From assembly GCF_000949135.2 (NCBI RefSeq), contig NZ_JTAN02000019.1:248001-312000 (forward strand): a stretch of DNA of 64,000 nucleotides, given 5' to 3'. Source of the DNA: Burkholderia sp. USMB20 (GTDB lineage Bacteria > Pseudomonadota > Gammaproteobacteria > Burkholderiales > Burkholderiaceae). Numbering within the stretch: position 1 is the stretch's first letter; every line of letters begins with the position of its first letter. Below are positions 36,899 to 45,765 of this stretch, one piece after another. Position numbers and translations under genes: made by a program. Under the pieces are notes generated by a model. It ran no database searches, was not told the origin of the DNA, and saw nothing but the letters and a program-made list of their open reading frames with translations.

Positions 36899-38374
36899 GT
36901 GAACACCTGCCTGTCGCCGACTGCCACGCGCACCCGCCGCGGCCTCATGCGTTCGCTGGCCCGCATCGCCGGTTCCGCCGGCGCATGCGCGGCGTTGCTG
37001 TCCGGCTGCATGGACCTGAACATGCCCGTCTACCAGCGCCCCGAGATGCCGGCAAAGACCACCTGGGCGCATGCGCACGGGCCGGTATCCGCGTCGGACG
37101 CGGTCAACGCCGAATGGTGGAAGAGCTTCGACGATCCGACGCTCGACGCGCTCATCGACAAGGCCATCGCCGGCAACGTCGATATCAAGGTGCTGGCGGC
37201 GCGCATCGGGGTAGCCGGCGCGCAGGTCGGCGAAGTCCGGGCGGGCGCGCTGCCGAGCGTCGACCTCGGCGCGGGCGTGGACTTCGAGAAGAACACGCAT
37301 CAAACGCTGTCGAAGTCCTACAACCTCGGCAGCCAGGTGAACTGGGAGATCGACATCTGGGGCAAGGTCGAGAAAGGCGTGCAGGCGCAGAAGGCCGAAT
37401 ACCGCGCGACCGAGGCCGACTGGCGCGCCGGCTACCTGACGCTCGTCGCCGACGTGTCGAGCACGTATTTCCGGATCCTCCAGTTCGACGACCAGATCGA
37501 GCAGGAACAGCGCACGCTCGACAAGAACCGGAAGATCCTCGCGATCTACCAGTCGATGCTGGCGAACGGCATCGCGCCGCAGACCGAAGTGCTGCGGCAG
37601 AGCGCGGAGATCAACGGGCTGGCGAACGAACTGATCGAACTGCACCGCTCGCGCGACACGGCCGAGAACGCGCTCGCGACGCTGCTGGGCGTGCCGGCCG
37701 GCGAATTCAGGATGCCTGCCGGCCATCTCCGGCAGCGCGTCAAGCTGCCGGACGTGCCGATGGGGCTGCCCGCGCAACTGCTGGCGCGCCGGCCGGATGT
37801 CGTCGCCGCGCAGTATCGCGTGCTCGAATCGTATGACGAAGTGGGCGCGGCGAAGCTGGCGCAGCTGCCGTCGATCAGCCTGACGGGGCGGGGCGGCACC
37901 GCGGCGTTCGCGCTGTCGGATCTCTTCAAGGCCTTCACGTTCAGCTTCCTGCCGAGCATCAACCTGCCGATGTTCGACCCGGGCGTGCGCGCGCACATCA
38001 AGACGACCGAGGCGCAGACCAAGGTCGCCGAGCAGCAGTACCGGCAGACCGTGTTTACCGCGTTCAAGGAGGTGGAAAATGCACTCGTCGATCTCGACGC
38101 GCACAAGCAGCAGCGCATACAGCTTCAGCAGCAGAGCACGCGTCTGCGCACCGTCGCAGCGCAGGTCGAGGCGCAGCTCAAGGAAGGGCTCGTCTCGCAA
38201 CTCGAGGTGCTCGAATCGGAGCGTTCGGTGGCATCCGCGGAACTCGCGCTGCTCGCCAATCATCAGCAGATTCTGAGCGACACGGTCACGCTCTACAAGG
38301 CGATCGGCGGCGGCTGGCGCGCGGTCGAAATCTCGAATGCAGGCAGCGAGCCGACCGGCCACGCGCTGCAATGA
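36899..38374 (+). CDS. outer-membrane factor of an export system (NodT-type lipoprotein)
   Basis: 491 residues from GTG 36899, chosen for the AAGGAG six bases upstream. The signal has a lipobox LLSGC with Cys at about residue 38. Two OEP repeats with VNWEIDIWGKVEKGVQAQ and RRPDVVAAQYRVLESYDEVGAAKLAQLPSI. It supplies the TolC-like duct for the HlyD and C39-ABC proteins encoded downstream. The stop overlaps the start of the FHA gene (ATGA). It is a distant paralogue of 18046-19539. Confidence 0.9.
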   Translation: MNTCLSPTATRTRRGLMRSLARIAGSAGACAALLSGCMDLNMPVYQRPEMPAKTTWAHAHGPVSASDAVNAEWWKSFDDPTLDALIDKAIAGNVDIKVLAARIGVAGAQVGEVRAGALPSVDLGAGVDFEKNTHQTLSKSYNLGSQVNWEIDIWGKVEKGVQAQKAEYRATEADWRAGYLTLVADVSSTYFRILQFDDQIEQEQRTLDKNRKILAIYQSMLANGIAPQTEVLRQSAEINGLANELIELHRSRDTAENALATLLGVPAGEFRMPAGHLRQRVKLPDVPMGLPAQLLARRPDVVAAQYRVLESYDEVGAAKLAQLPSISLTGRGGTAAFALSDLFKAFTFSFLPSINLPMFDPGVRAHIKTTEAQTKVAEQQYRQTVFTAFKEVENALVDLDAHKQQRIQLQQQSTRLRTVAAQVEAQLKEGLVSQLEVLESERSVASAELALLANHQQILSDTVTLYKAIGGGWRAVEISNAGSEPTGHALQ

Positions 38375-40425
38375 ACACGCCAGCCCTGCGCAGCCGCGCG
38401 ATCGGCGCCAGCCGATTGACTACCGCCATCCGTCGCCTAAACTTTTTTCACGATCGTGCCGCCACGTGCGTTGGCGGTGCGGCTTCACTCAGGTGGTTCG
38501 AAAGCGCGTCGCGTTGCCTGCGCCGCGTCTCCATTGGCGGGCGCATGTCGATCGTTGGCCGAATCATGGTTCCAGACGCCGCTTCGATTGCCGAGAAACA
38601 CGCCGCGCTCGACCGGCAGTTCGACATCGTGCTCAAGCCGGTTTCGCATCCGGAGCTGAGCGAGATCCGGATCGACCACGCGCTGTTCGCCGTCGGGCGG
38701 ACCAACACGCCGTTCGCGTCCGCCAGGCCCGAACTGGTGGCCGACCTGTCGCGCCGCCATGCGCGCATCTTCTTCGAAGGCAGCGCGGCCTACGTCGCCG
38801 ATCTCGGCAGCAAGAACGGTACGGCCGTCAACGGTGTCGAGGTCGGCGACAAGCCGCACCTGCTGCGCGACGGCGACGAACTGCGCTTCGCCGGCGCGCT
38901 CGCGTACCGTGCCGCGTTCGTGCCGCGCGCGACGCATCGGCCGGCGCGGCCGGCCGTCGTCACGCTGGCGCCGGAGCGCGGCGATCTCGGCCTGCAACCG
39001 GTCATCATTACCGCCTTCCCGTTCCTCGTGAGCAAGACCGACGACACGTTCGCCTGCTACCGGGACGCGTATCCGCATCAGGTCAACTATCTGTCGCGGC
39101 GTCATGCGCACATCTACGTGCAGGACGGCGACGTCTTCGTGGAAGACCTCGGCAGCACGAACGGCACGTTCGTCGACGGCCGGCGCCTCGACGAGCATGC
39201 GGTGCCGCTCGGCGACGGCGCGCTGCTCGCGTTCGGCGGCGATCATTTCGTCTATCGCGTCGGGGTGCAGCGCGAGCCGGGGCCGGACTCCACCGTGACG
39301 GCCGCATCGTCGCCCGGCGCCGCCGCGCATGCGGCCGCCGCGGACCCCGACCGGACCACTTTCGTCGATACCGCGCATTCGTTCCTCGACATCTTCTGCA
39401 CGGTGCCGGCCGTTCAGCCGGACGACGAGGTCAACCCGCACGCCGCGCATGGCGCCGCCGAAACCGCGCACGACGCGCGCCGCCGGCGCGGCAGGATCGA
39501 AGTCTTCCTGTCGGAGCTGAGCGAGGCGTTCGGCGGCAGCGGGCACGTCAACCTGCGCCGGCTCGCCGGGTGGAGCGGCGCACTGCTCGCGGCGGTCGGC
39601 CTGCTGGTCGCGACGCTGTATTTCCAGGACGCGCCGCTGCGCGAGATGCACGCGCTGCTGGCGCGCGGCGACGCCGCGCAGGCGGCGCAACTCGCCGACC
39701 GCCATCTGGCCAGCCATCCCGACGACCCGGCGTTCGTCGCGCTGGGCACCGAGGCGCTCGTCCGGTCGAAAGTGCCGGACTGGATCGCCGCGATGAACGC
39801 GCGCGCCTTCGACCGCGCCCGTGCCGTCGTGCAGGACATGCGCACGCTGGCGCGCCACAACGCCGACGCGCGCCCGCTCGTCGACGAAGTCGCGTGGATC
39901 GGCGAGCTGCAGGCGTTCGTCGCCGGGCGCGGCGGGGCGGAAGCGCCGATCCGCATCTATCGCGACGAAGCGCCGATCAAGGCGCTGACCGGCCGCTGGA
40001 ACGACGACCCGGGTGCGCATCAGCGGCTGCTCGACCGGATTTCGTCATACGTTCCCGCGTTCGGCGTGCTGTATGCCGACGCGCTCAGTCAGCTGCGCCG
40101 GCTGCAAAGCGACAACTCCGTCTACGTGGCCGCGCTCGAGCGGCTGCAGCGCGCGATCGCGTCGGCGCTTGACGACGACCGCCTCGACGGTCTCCCCGCG
40201 CTGCTCGCCGACGACGAGCAGCGCTATCCGCGCCTCGGCGGCCTCGACGCGGTGCGGGCCGACCTGCAGCAGTACCTGCAGTTCGAGAGCGACGCGCGGG
40301 CCGGCCACGGGCCGGCCGTACTGGATCGCCTCAAGCAGTTCCGCTTCGCGACGCCGCAATTCGCCGCCCATGTCGCGACGCTGGAGCGGCTCGCTTCGTC
40401 GGGAGGGCGCAGTGAAGCTCGATAG
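38371..40425 (+). CDS. double-FHA membrane protein
   Basis: 684 residues if started at the ATGA overlap; ATG 38545 or 38566 would give a protein that begins nearer the first domain and may be the true start. Two FHA domains (about 80-180 and 205-305) both keep the phosphothreonine-binding core: LSRRHARIFF...DLGSKNGT and LSRRHAHIYV...DLGSTNGT. A low-complexity linker, one membrane helix (about 405-422) and an alpha-helical, TPR-like C-terminal part follow. FHA domains read Thr phosphorylation, so this links the exporter to the kinase at 50230. Confidence 0.85.
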   Translation: MNTPALRSRAIGASRLTTAIRRLNFFHDRAATCVGGAASLRWFESASRCLRRVSIGGRMSIVGRIMVPDAASIAEKHAALDRQFDIVLKPVSHPELSEIRIDHALFAVGRTNTPFASARPELVADLSRRHARIFFEGSAAYVADLGSKNGTAVNGVEVGDKPHLLRDGDELRFAGALAYRAAFVPRATHRPARPAVVTLAPERGDLGLQPVIITAFPFLVSKTDDTFACYRDAYPHQVNYLSRRHAHIYVQDGDVFVEDLGSTNGTFVDGRRLDEHAVPLGDGALLAFGGDHFVYRVGVQREPGPDSTVTAASSPGAAAHAAAADPDRTTFVDTAHSFLDIFCTVPAVQPDDEVNPHAAHGAAETAHDARRRRGRIEVFLSELSEAFGGSGHVNLRRLAGWSGALLAAVGLLVATLYFQDAPLREMHALLARGDAAQAAQLADRHLASHPDDPAFVALGTEALVRSKVPDWIAAMNARAFDRARAVVQDMRTLARHNADARPLVDEVAWIGELQAFVAGRGGAEAPIRIYRDEAPIKALTGRWNDDPGAHQRLLDRISSYVPAFGVLYADALSQLRRLQSDNSVYVAALERLQRAIASALDDDRLDGLPALLADDEQRYPRLGGLDAVRADLQQYLQFESDARAGHGPAVLDRLKQFRFATPQFAAHVATLERLASSGGRSEAR

Positions 40426-41821
40426 TCTGCTCAAGCGCGCGCGCCAGGCGCCGCCGCCGGAGCCGCCACGCTCGCTGGGCGAGGCGCTGGAGGATCACAG
40501 CGTCGAAGGGATCGCGATCCTGACGGCGCGGCCGTGGCGGCTCACGCAGGCGACCATCATCGCGATGGTCGGGCTCGTCGTGTGTGCGCTGCTGTGGTCG
40601 TTCGTCGGCCGCGCCGACGTCATCGTGACGGCGCCGGGCGCGCTCGCGCCGGAGTCCGAGGTGCGCCGCATCTACGCGCCCGTCGACGGCGAGCTGGTGG
40701 ACATCTACATCGCCGAAGGCCAGCCGGTCGAAAAGAACGACGTGATCGGCCGGATCAACGCGCGCGGCGCGATCGAGGCGGCGACCAACGCGCTCGATGC
40801 GCGCCTCAAGCTCGACGACGCGGAGCGCGAATGGAAGCAGTTTCCGGACAAGAAGCAGCTGATGGAGCGCAAGGCCGACGCGCTGAAGCAACAGATCGAG
40901 GTCGAGGAGCACCTGCACCAGAACCGCATTGCCGAAGGCACCAGCAAGCTCGCGCAATCGCAGCACGCGCAGATCGACGAAGCGCGCAGCAATATCGACA
41001 ACGCCCGCCACGCACTCGATCTCGCGAAGGACGAACAGGACAAGTACGCGCGCCTGTTCGCGCTGCCGGGCGGCGGCGGCGTGTCGCAGAGCCAGGTGGA
41101 ACAGAAGCGCAGCGCCTACCTGCAGGCCCAGGACAGCTACCGCGTCGCGCAGGCGCGGCTCACGCAGCTCGAGGCGCAGCAGAGCCACGAGTTCGCGCAG
41201 GCGAAGGCGCAACTCGAAGGCAGCGGCGAGACGCTCGCCGGGCTGCGCATCCAGTACGACGCGACCGTGCGCGACATCGCGAACACCGAAGAGAAGCTGC
41301 GTCTGCAGGTGCAGACGGCGCGCCTCGCCGCGGATGCCGCCGCGCGGATCCGCTTCGAGAACATCGACAAGGACAATTTCCTGCTCGTGCTGGCGCCCGT
41401 CTCCGGCGTGATCACCGATGTGACCACGACGCAGCCCGGCGACAAGATCCTCGCCAACACGCCGCTCGGCAGCATCGCGCCGTCGGATGCGCGGCCGGTG
41501 GTGAAGGTCGCGATCGCGGAGCAGGACCGCGCGTTCCTTCACGAGGGCCTGCCCGTGAAGCTCAAGTTCAATGCGTTTCCGTATCAGCGCTACGGCGTGA
41601 TCGACGGCACGCTCGAATACATTTCGCCGGCGACGAAGCCGCAGGCGCAGACGAAGGAACCCGTCTACGAGGGCCGGGTGGCGCTCGTGCGCAACGCGTA
41701 CACGATCGCCGGCACGACCTACCCGCTGCGCTACGGCATGACGGCCACGGCGGAAATCGTGGTGCGCGAGCGCCGCCTGATCGGGTTCGCGCTGGACCCG
41801 TTCAGGCAGATCGCGGGCTGA
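40412..41821 (+). CDS. HlyD-type membrane fusion protein
   Basis: 469 residues from GTG 40412 (GGGAGGG upstream), overlapping the FHA gene by 14 bases. A cytosolic tail of about 45 residues precedes the membrane helix (about 49-66). The lipoyl halves (YAPVDGELVDIYIAEGQPVEKNDVIG and LAPVSGVITDVTTTQPGD) flank a long coiled coil. The beta-barrel and the final FALDPFRQI segment close the protein. It bridges the C39-ABC exporter and the outer-membrane factor. Confidence 0.9.
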   Translation: MKLDSLLKRARQAPPPEPPRSLGEALEDHSVEGIAILTARPWRLTQATIIAMVGLVVCALLWSFVGRADVIVTAPGALAPESEVRRIYAPVDGELVDIYIAEGQPVEKNDVIGRINARGAIEAATNALDARLKLDDAEREWKQFPDKKQLMERKADALKQQIEVEEHLHQNRIAEGTSKLAQSQHAQIDEARSNIDNARHALDLAKDEQDKYARLFALPGGGGVSQSQVEQKRSAYLQAQDSYRVAQARLTQLEAQQSHEFAQAKAQLEGSGETLAGLRIQYDATVRDIANTEEKLRLQVQTARLAADAAARIRFENIDKDNFLLVLAPVSGVITDVTTTQPGDKILANTPLGSIAPSDARPVVKVAIAEQDRAFLHEGLPVKLKFNAFPYQRYGVIDGTLEYISPATKPQAQTKEPVYEGRVALVRNAYTIAGTTYPLRYGMTATAEIVVRERRLIGFALDPFRQIAG

Positions 41822-41922
41822 CGGGCGCCGCCACGGCGTAGTGGAACGCAGGCAAGCGGTGAGGCGAGGCACCGGCGGCGCATCAGGGCGAACCGCCGCT
41901 GACAGGGATCAAGGGGAACGAG

Positions 41923-42675
41923 ATGACGGCAATAGTGCGTATCGACGACGAGGTGATCGGCACCGACGACTTCATCCGCGTGCTGAAGCTCAGCGGGCAG
42001 TTCGAGGGCCTCGTCGAACAGCAGGTTCGCGACCGGCTGACGGTGATCGCGGCAAGGAAGATGGGCATGCAGGTCACGCCGGAAGAAATCCAGGAGCGTG
42101 CCGACCAGTTTCGCCGCGTGCGCGGGCTGCACCGCGCCGCGGACATGAACCGCTACCTGGACGTGTTCGGCGTCAGTCTCGACGAGTTCGAGCGCTTCAT
42201 CACCGATACGCTGTACCAAGAAAAGACGCTCGACACGGTGTGCAGCGATGCGGCCGTCGACGCGTACTTCAAGCTCAATTCGCCGAAGTTCGACAGCATC
42301 GAGGTCAGCCACATCGTGCTCGATTCGGAAGGCAAGGCGCGCGAGATGATGGCGATCCTCGAGGACGACCCGAGCTGCTTCGGCGACATGGCGCGCGAGC
42401 ATTCGATCGCCGACACGAGCGAGCGCGGCGGCGTGATCGGCAAGGTGCTGCGCGGCTCGCTGAAGACGGATATCGAGGCCAAGGTGTTCAACGCGCACGT
42501 GGGCGACCTGCTCGGGCCGTTCGCGGCGCCCGACGGCGCGTTCTTCGAGATCTTCTCGGTGACCGCGAAACACCCGGCCGCGCTCGACGCCGACGTCGCG
42601 TCGGAGGTGCGCCGCCTGCTGCGCGAGGAGTGGCTCGCCGAGCGCGCGCAGGAACACATCATCGAGGCACGCTGA
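41923..42675 (+). CDS. parvulin-type peptidyl-prolyl isomerase (PpiC-like)
   Basis: 250 residues from ATG 41923 with AAGGGGAACG upstream. The N-terminal SurA-like helical part (about 1-115) precedes a rotamase domain (about 120-220) with VSHIVLDSEGKA, CFGDMAREHSIADTSERGGVIGKV and FGPFAAPDGAFFEI. No signal peptide, so it should stay in the cytosol. A cytosolic chaperone could keep peptide substrates unfolded and ready for C39 cleavage and export; this use is inferred. Parvulins accompany similar exporters in cyanobacteria as far as I recall. Confidence 0.85.
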   Translation: MTAIVRIDDEVIGTDDFIRVLKLSGQFEGLVEQQVRDRLTVIAARKMGMQVTPEEIQERADQFRRVRGLHRAADMNRYLDVFGVSLDEFERFITDTLYQEKTLDTVCSDAAVDAYFKLNSPKFDSIEVSHIVLDSEGKAREMMAILEDDPSCFGDMAREHSIADTSERGGVIGKVLRGSLKTDIEAKVFNAHVGDLLGPFAAPDGAFFEIFSVTAKHPAALDADVASEVRRLLREEWLAERAQEHIIEAR

Positions 42676-42693
42676 TCACGGAGAACCGCATCG

Positions 42694-45600
42694 ATGGACG
42701 CACAAGCCCCCGCCCCGGCCAGCACCCCGTCGCTCGCGGCGTTTCTCGCGTCGGTGGAGCCGCTGTCGCTCTTCTCGCACGACGAACTCGATCGCATGGC
42801 CGCCCATGCGCAGGTGCGCACCTATGGGTTCGGCGACACCGTCTGCAATCGCGGCGACCTCGCCGAGGGCCTGTATGTGCTGCGCAGCGGGTCCGTGCGC
42901 CTGATCGCCGACGAGCGCGGCAAGGAAACCAGCGTCGGCGTGCGCAAGGAACGCGAGGTGTTCGGTGAAATGGCGATGCTGCGCGAATACTGGCACGAGG
43001 TGTCGGTGCGCGCGTCGACGAAGACCGAGGTGCTGTGCATCCCGCGCAGCGCGATCGAACCGATCCTGCGCGACAACCCGGCCGCGCAGTCGTTCGTGAC
43101 GAGCTATGTCGCGATCAGCTCGGCCGGCGGTTTCGTGACGCGGCTGTTCGACCTGCGCGGCAAGCTGACGCGCGCCGAGCTCGAGGAATACGTGTCGAGC
43201 GTCGGCGTGAAGCGCGTGCCGGCCGGCAAGGAGATCGTCCGGCAGGGCCCGGGCGGCGACCTGCGGCTGTACGTCGTGCGCCAGGGCGAGGTCAGCGTCT
43301 CGTGCCGCGAGGACGGCAACGACTATCCGCTCGCGACGCTCGGCGCGGGCGAGATCTTCGGCGAGCGCGCGTGCCTGCTGCGGCAGGAGCAGGTGGCGAC
43401 CGTCACCGCCGTCACCGATACGCGCCTGCTCGTCATTCCGGAAAAGACCGTGCACTTCATGCTCGAGCGCAACCCGAAATTGCGCGAGGTGCTCGAGGAG
43501 CGCATCCGCTTCGTCGACCAGGAACTGCAGCGGCAGAAGAAGCTCGCCGAACGGCGCCGCCATCCGCTGCAGATCGACATCGGCGCCGACGCCGCGTTCG
43601 GCGAGCGCATGATCAAGCGTTTCGTGCTGGTCGAGCAGGCGGAGGAAATGGATTGCGGGGCCGCGTGCCTCGCGATGATCTGCCGTCACTACGGCGTCGC
43701 GATGACGCTCGGCAAGCTGCGCGATCTGGCGAACGTGACGACCCAGGGCGCGACGCTCGACAGTCTCGCGCGCACCGGCGAGGCGGTCGGCTTCGCGACG
43801 CGCGGCGTGCAGTGCACGTACGAGGCGCTGCTCGGGTTCGACCTGCCGTTCATCGTGCACTGGGAGGGCTACCACTACGTCGTCGTGTACGGCGTGTCGA
43901 AGTCGTGGGTGCGGATCGCCGATCCGGCGCTCGGCTTCAGGAAGCTGAGCGTCGAGGCGTTCGAGCGAGGCTGGAGCGGCACCTGCCTGCTGTTTACCGC
44001 GAGCGGGCCGGCCGCGGCGCCGGTCGAGTCACGCTCGCCCTGGGTGCGCTTCATCGGCTATCTGCGCCCTTACCGGAAGATCCTCGCGCACCTGTTCCTC
44101 GCGACGTTCGTGATCCAGATGCTGGGCGTCATACCGCCGCTCATCATCCAGAACATCCTCGACGGGGTCGTCGTGCACCAGAACGTGAGCCTGCTGCACC
44201 TGCTGATCGCCGGGCTCGTCGTTTCGCACGTGTTCACGCAATTGATGACCACGATCCGCGCGCATCTCTCCAACTTCATGGTGCGCAGCCTCGACTTCGC
44301 GATGATGTCGCAGTTCTACAAACACACGATGTCGCTGCCGTATTCGTTCTTCGCGCGCCGCAAGAGCGGGGACGTGTTCGCGCGCTTCCAGGAGAACCAG
44401 ACGATCCGGGCGTTCCTGACGGAGTCCACCGTGACCACCGCGCTCAATCTGCTGATGATCTTCATCTACTTCACGATCATGTTCCTCTACAACGTGAAGA
44501 TGACGCTGGTGCTGATCGCGTTCGTGATCCCGATCATGGCGCTCACGGCGCTCGCGACGCCGAAGCTGAAAGGCTATGCGCGCGAGGTGTTCGCCGCGTC
44601 CACCGATGCGAAGTCGCTGCTGATGGAGACGCTCGGCGGCGTCGAGACCGTGAAGGGCATGGGCATCGAGCGCTCGGTACGGCTGAAGTGGGAGCGCAAG
44701 TATGCGAAGGCGCTCGACGTCCAGTACCGCGCGCAGGCATTCAACATCCTGGTCGCGCTGGGCAGCCAGTTGCTGAATGCGGCGACCACCATCGTGATCC
44801 TGTGGGTCGGCGCGAACCTCGTGCTCGCCCATGAACTCAGCATCGGGCAACTGATCGCCTTCAATGCGTTCATGGGCAGCGTGCTGGCGCCGCTGATGGG
44901 GCTCGTCGGCATGTGGAGCCTGATGAACGACGCGGCGGTGGCAATGGAACGGCTCGGCGACGTCCTCGACCTCGAACCCGAACAGCAGCCGTCCGGACTG
45001 GCCTCGCGCGTGCTGCTGCCCGACCTGCAGGGCGACATCGGCTTCGAGGGCGTGTATTTCCGCTACGGCGGCAACGAAACACCTTACGTGCTCGAGAACA
45101 TCAACTGCACGATCAAGCGCGGCGAGATGGTGGCCATCGTCGGGCGCAGCGGTTCGGGAAAAACCACGCTGGCGAAGCTGCTGGTGGGATTCTATGCGCC
45201 CACGGACGGCAAGATCGTGGTCGACGGATACGACATGAGCGCGATCGACAAGGCGTACTACCGCCAGCAGATCGGCTATGTGATGCAGTCCAATCTGGTG
45301 TTTTCCGGCTCGATTGCCGAGAACATCGCCTGCGGCGACACGAGCCCCGACTGGCGCCGCATGGAGGAGGTCGCCCGGATGGCCGACGCGCATGCCTTCA
45401 TCAGCAAATTGCCGCTCGGCTACGAGCAGGTGGTGGGCGAGCGCGGCGTGGGCCTGTCGGGCGGCCAGATCCAGCGGCTCTGCATCGCGCGCGCGCTGTA
45501 TCACGACCCGCGCCTGCTCGTGTTCGACGAGGCGACGTCGTCGCTCGACACGCAGTCGGAGAGCAACATCCTCGCGAACATGCACGAGATCCTGCAAGGG

Positions 45601-45765
45601 CGCACGGCGGTGATCATCGCGCACCGGCTCAGCACCATCATGCGGGCCGACAAGATCCTCGTGCTGTACGAAGGCGCGATCGTCGAACAGGGCTCGCACG
45701 ACGAGCTGGTCGCCCTTCAGGGCATGTATTACCAGCTCGTGCAGAAACAGCTGGGCGCATCATGA
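42694..45765 (+). CDS. C39 peptidase-ABC exporter with two N-terminal cyclic-nucleotide-like domains
   Basis: 1023 residues. Two cNMP-binding-like domains (about 20-135 and 150-270) come first. In both, the phosphate-binding Arg of the GE-x-A-x-L...R-x-A motif is replaced (by His and Gln), so classical cAMP binding is doubtful. The C39 domain (about 308-435) has Gln315, Cys321 (MDCGAAC), His394 (YHYVVVYG) and Asp410: a complete protease site that cuts after GG. A six-helix ABC membrane part (about 450-735) and an ATPase (Walker A near 816-823, LSGGQIQRL, FDEATSSLD) finish it. It removes leaders and exports the peptides. Confidence 0.93.
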   Translation: MDAQAPAPASTPSLAAFLASVEPLSLFSHDELDRMAAHAQVRTYGFGDTVCNRGDLAEGLYVLRSGSVRLIADERGKETSVGVRKEREVFGEMAMLREYWHEVSVRASTKTEVLCIPRSAIEPILRDNPAAQSFVTSYVAISSAGGFVTRLFDLRGKLTRAELEEYVSSVGVKRVPAGKEIVRQGPGGDLRLYVVRQGEVSVSCREDGNDYPLATLGAGEIFGERACLLRQEQVATVTAVTDTRLLVIPEKTVHFMLERNPKLREVLEERIRFVDQELQRQKKLAERRRHPLQIDIGADAAFGERMIKRFVLVEQAEEMDCGAACLAMICRHYGVAMTLGKLRDLANVTTQGATLDSLARTGEAVGFATRGVQCTYEALLGFDLPFIVHWEGYHYVVVYGVSKSWVRIADPALGFRKLSVEAFERGWSGTCLLFTASGPAAAPVESRSPWVRFIGYLRPYRKILAHLFLATFVIQMLGVIPPLIIQNILDGVVVHQNVSLLHLLIAGLVVSHVFTQLMTTIRAHLSNFMVRSLDFAMMSQFYKHTMSLPYSFFARRKSGDVFARFQENQTIRAFLTESTVTTALNLLMIFIYFTIMFLYNVKMTLVLIAFVIPIMALTALATPKLKGYAREVFAASTDAKSLLMETLGGVETVKGMGIERSVRLKWERKYAKALDVQYRAQAFNILVALGSQLLNAATTIVILWVGANLVLAHELSIGQLIAFNAFMGSVLAPLMGLVGMWSLMNDAAVAMERLGDVLDLEPEQQPSGLASRVLLPDLQGDIGFEGVYFRYGGNETPYVLENINCTIKRGEMVAIVGRSGSGKTTLAKLLVGFYAPTDGKIVVDGYDMSAIDKAYYRQQIGYVMQSNLVFSGSIAENIACGDTSPDWRRMEEVARMADAHAFISKLPLGYEQVVGERGVGLSGGQIQRLCIARALYHDPRLLVFDEATSSLDTQSESNILANMHEILQGRTAVIIAHRLSTIMRADKILVLYEGAIVEQGSHDELVALQGMYYQLVQKQLGAS

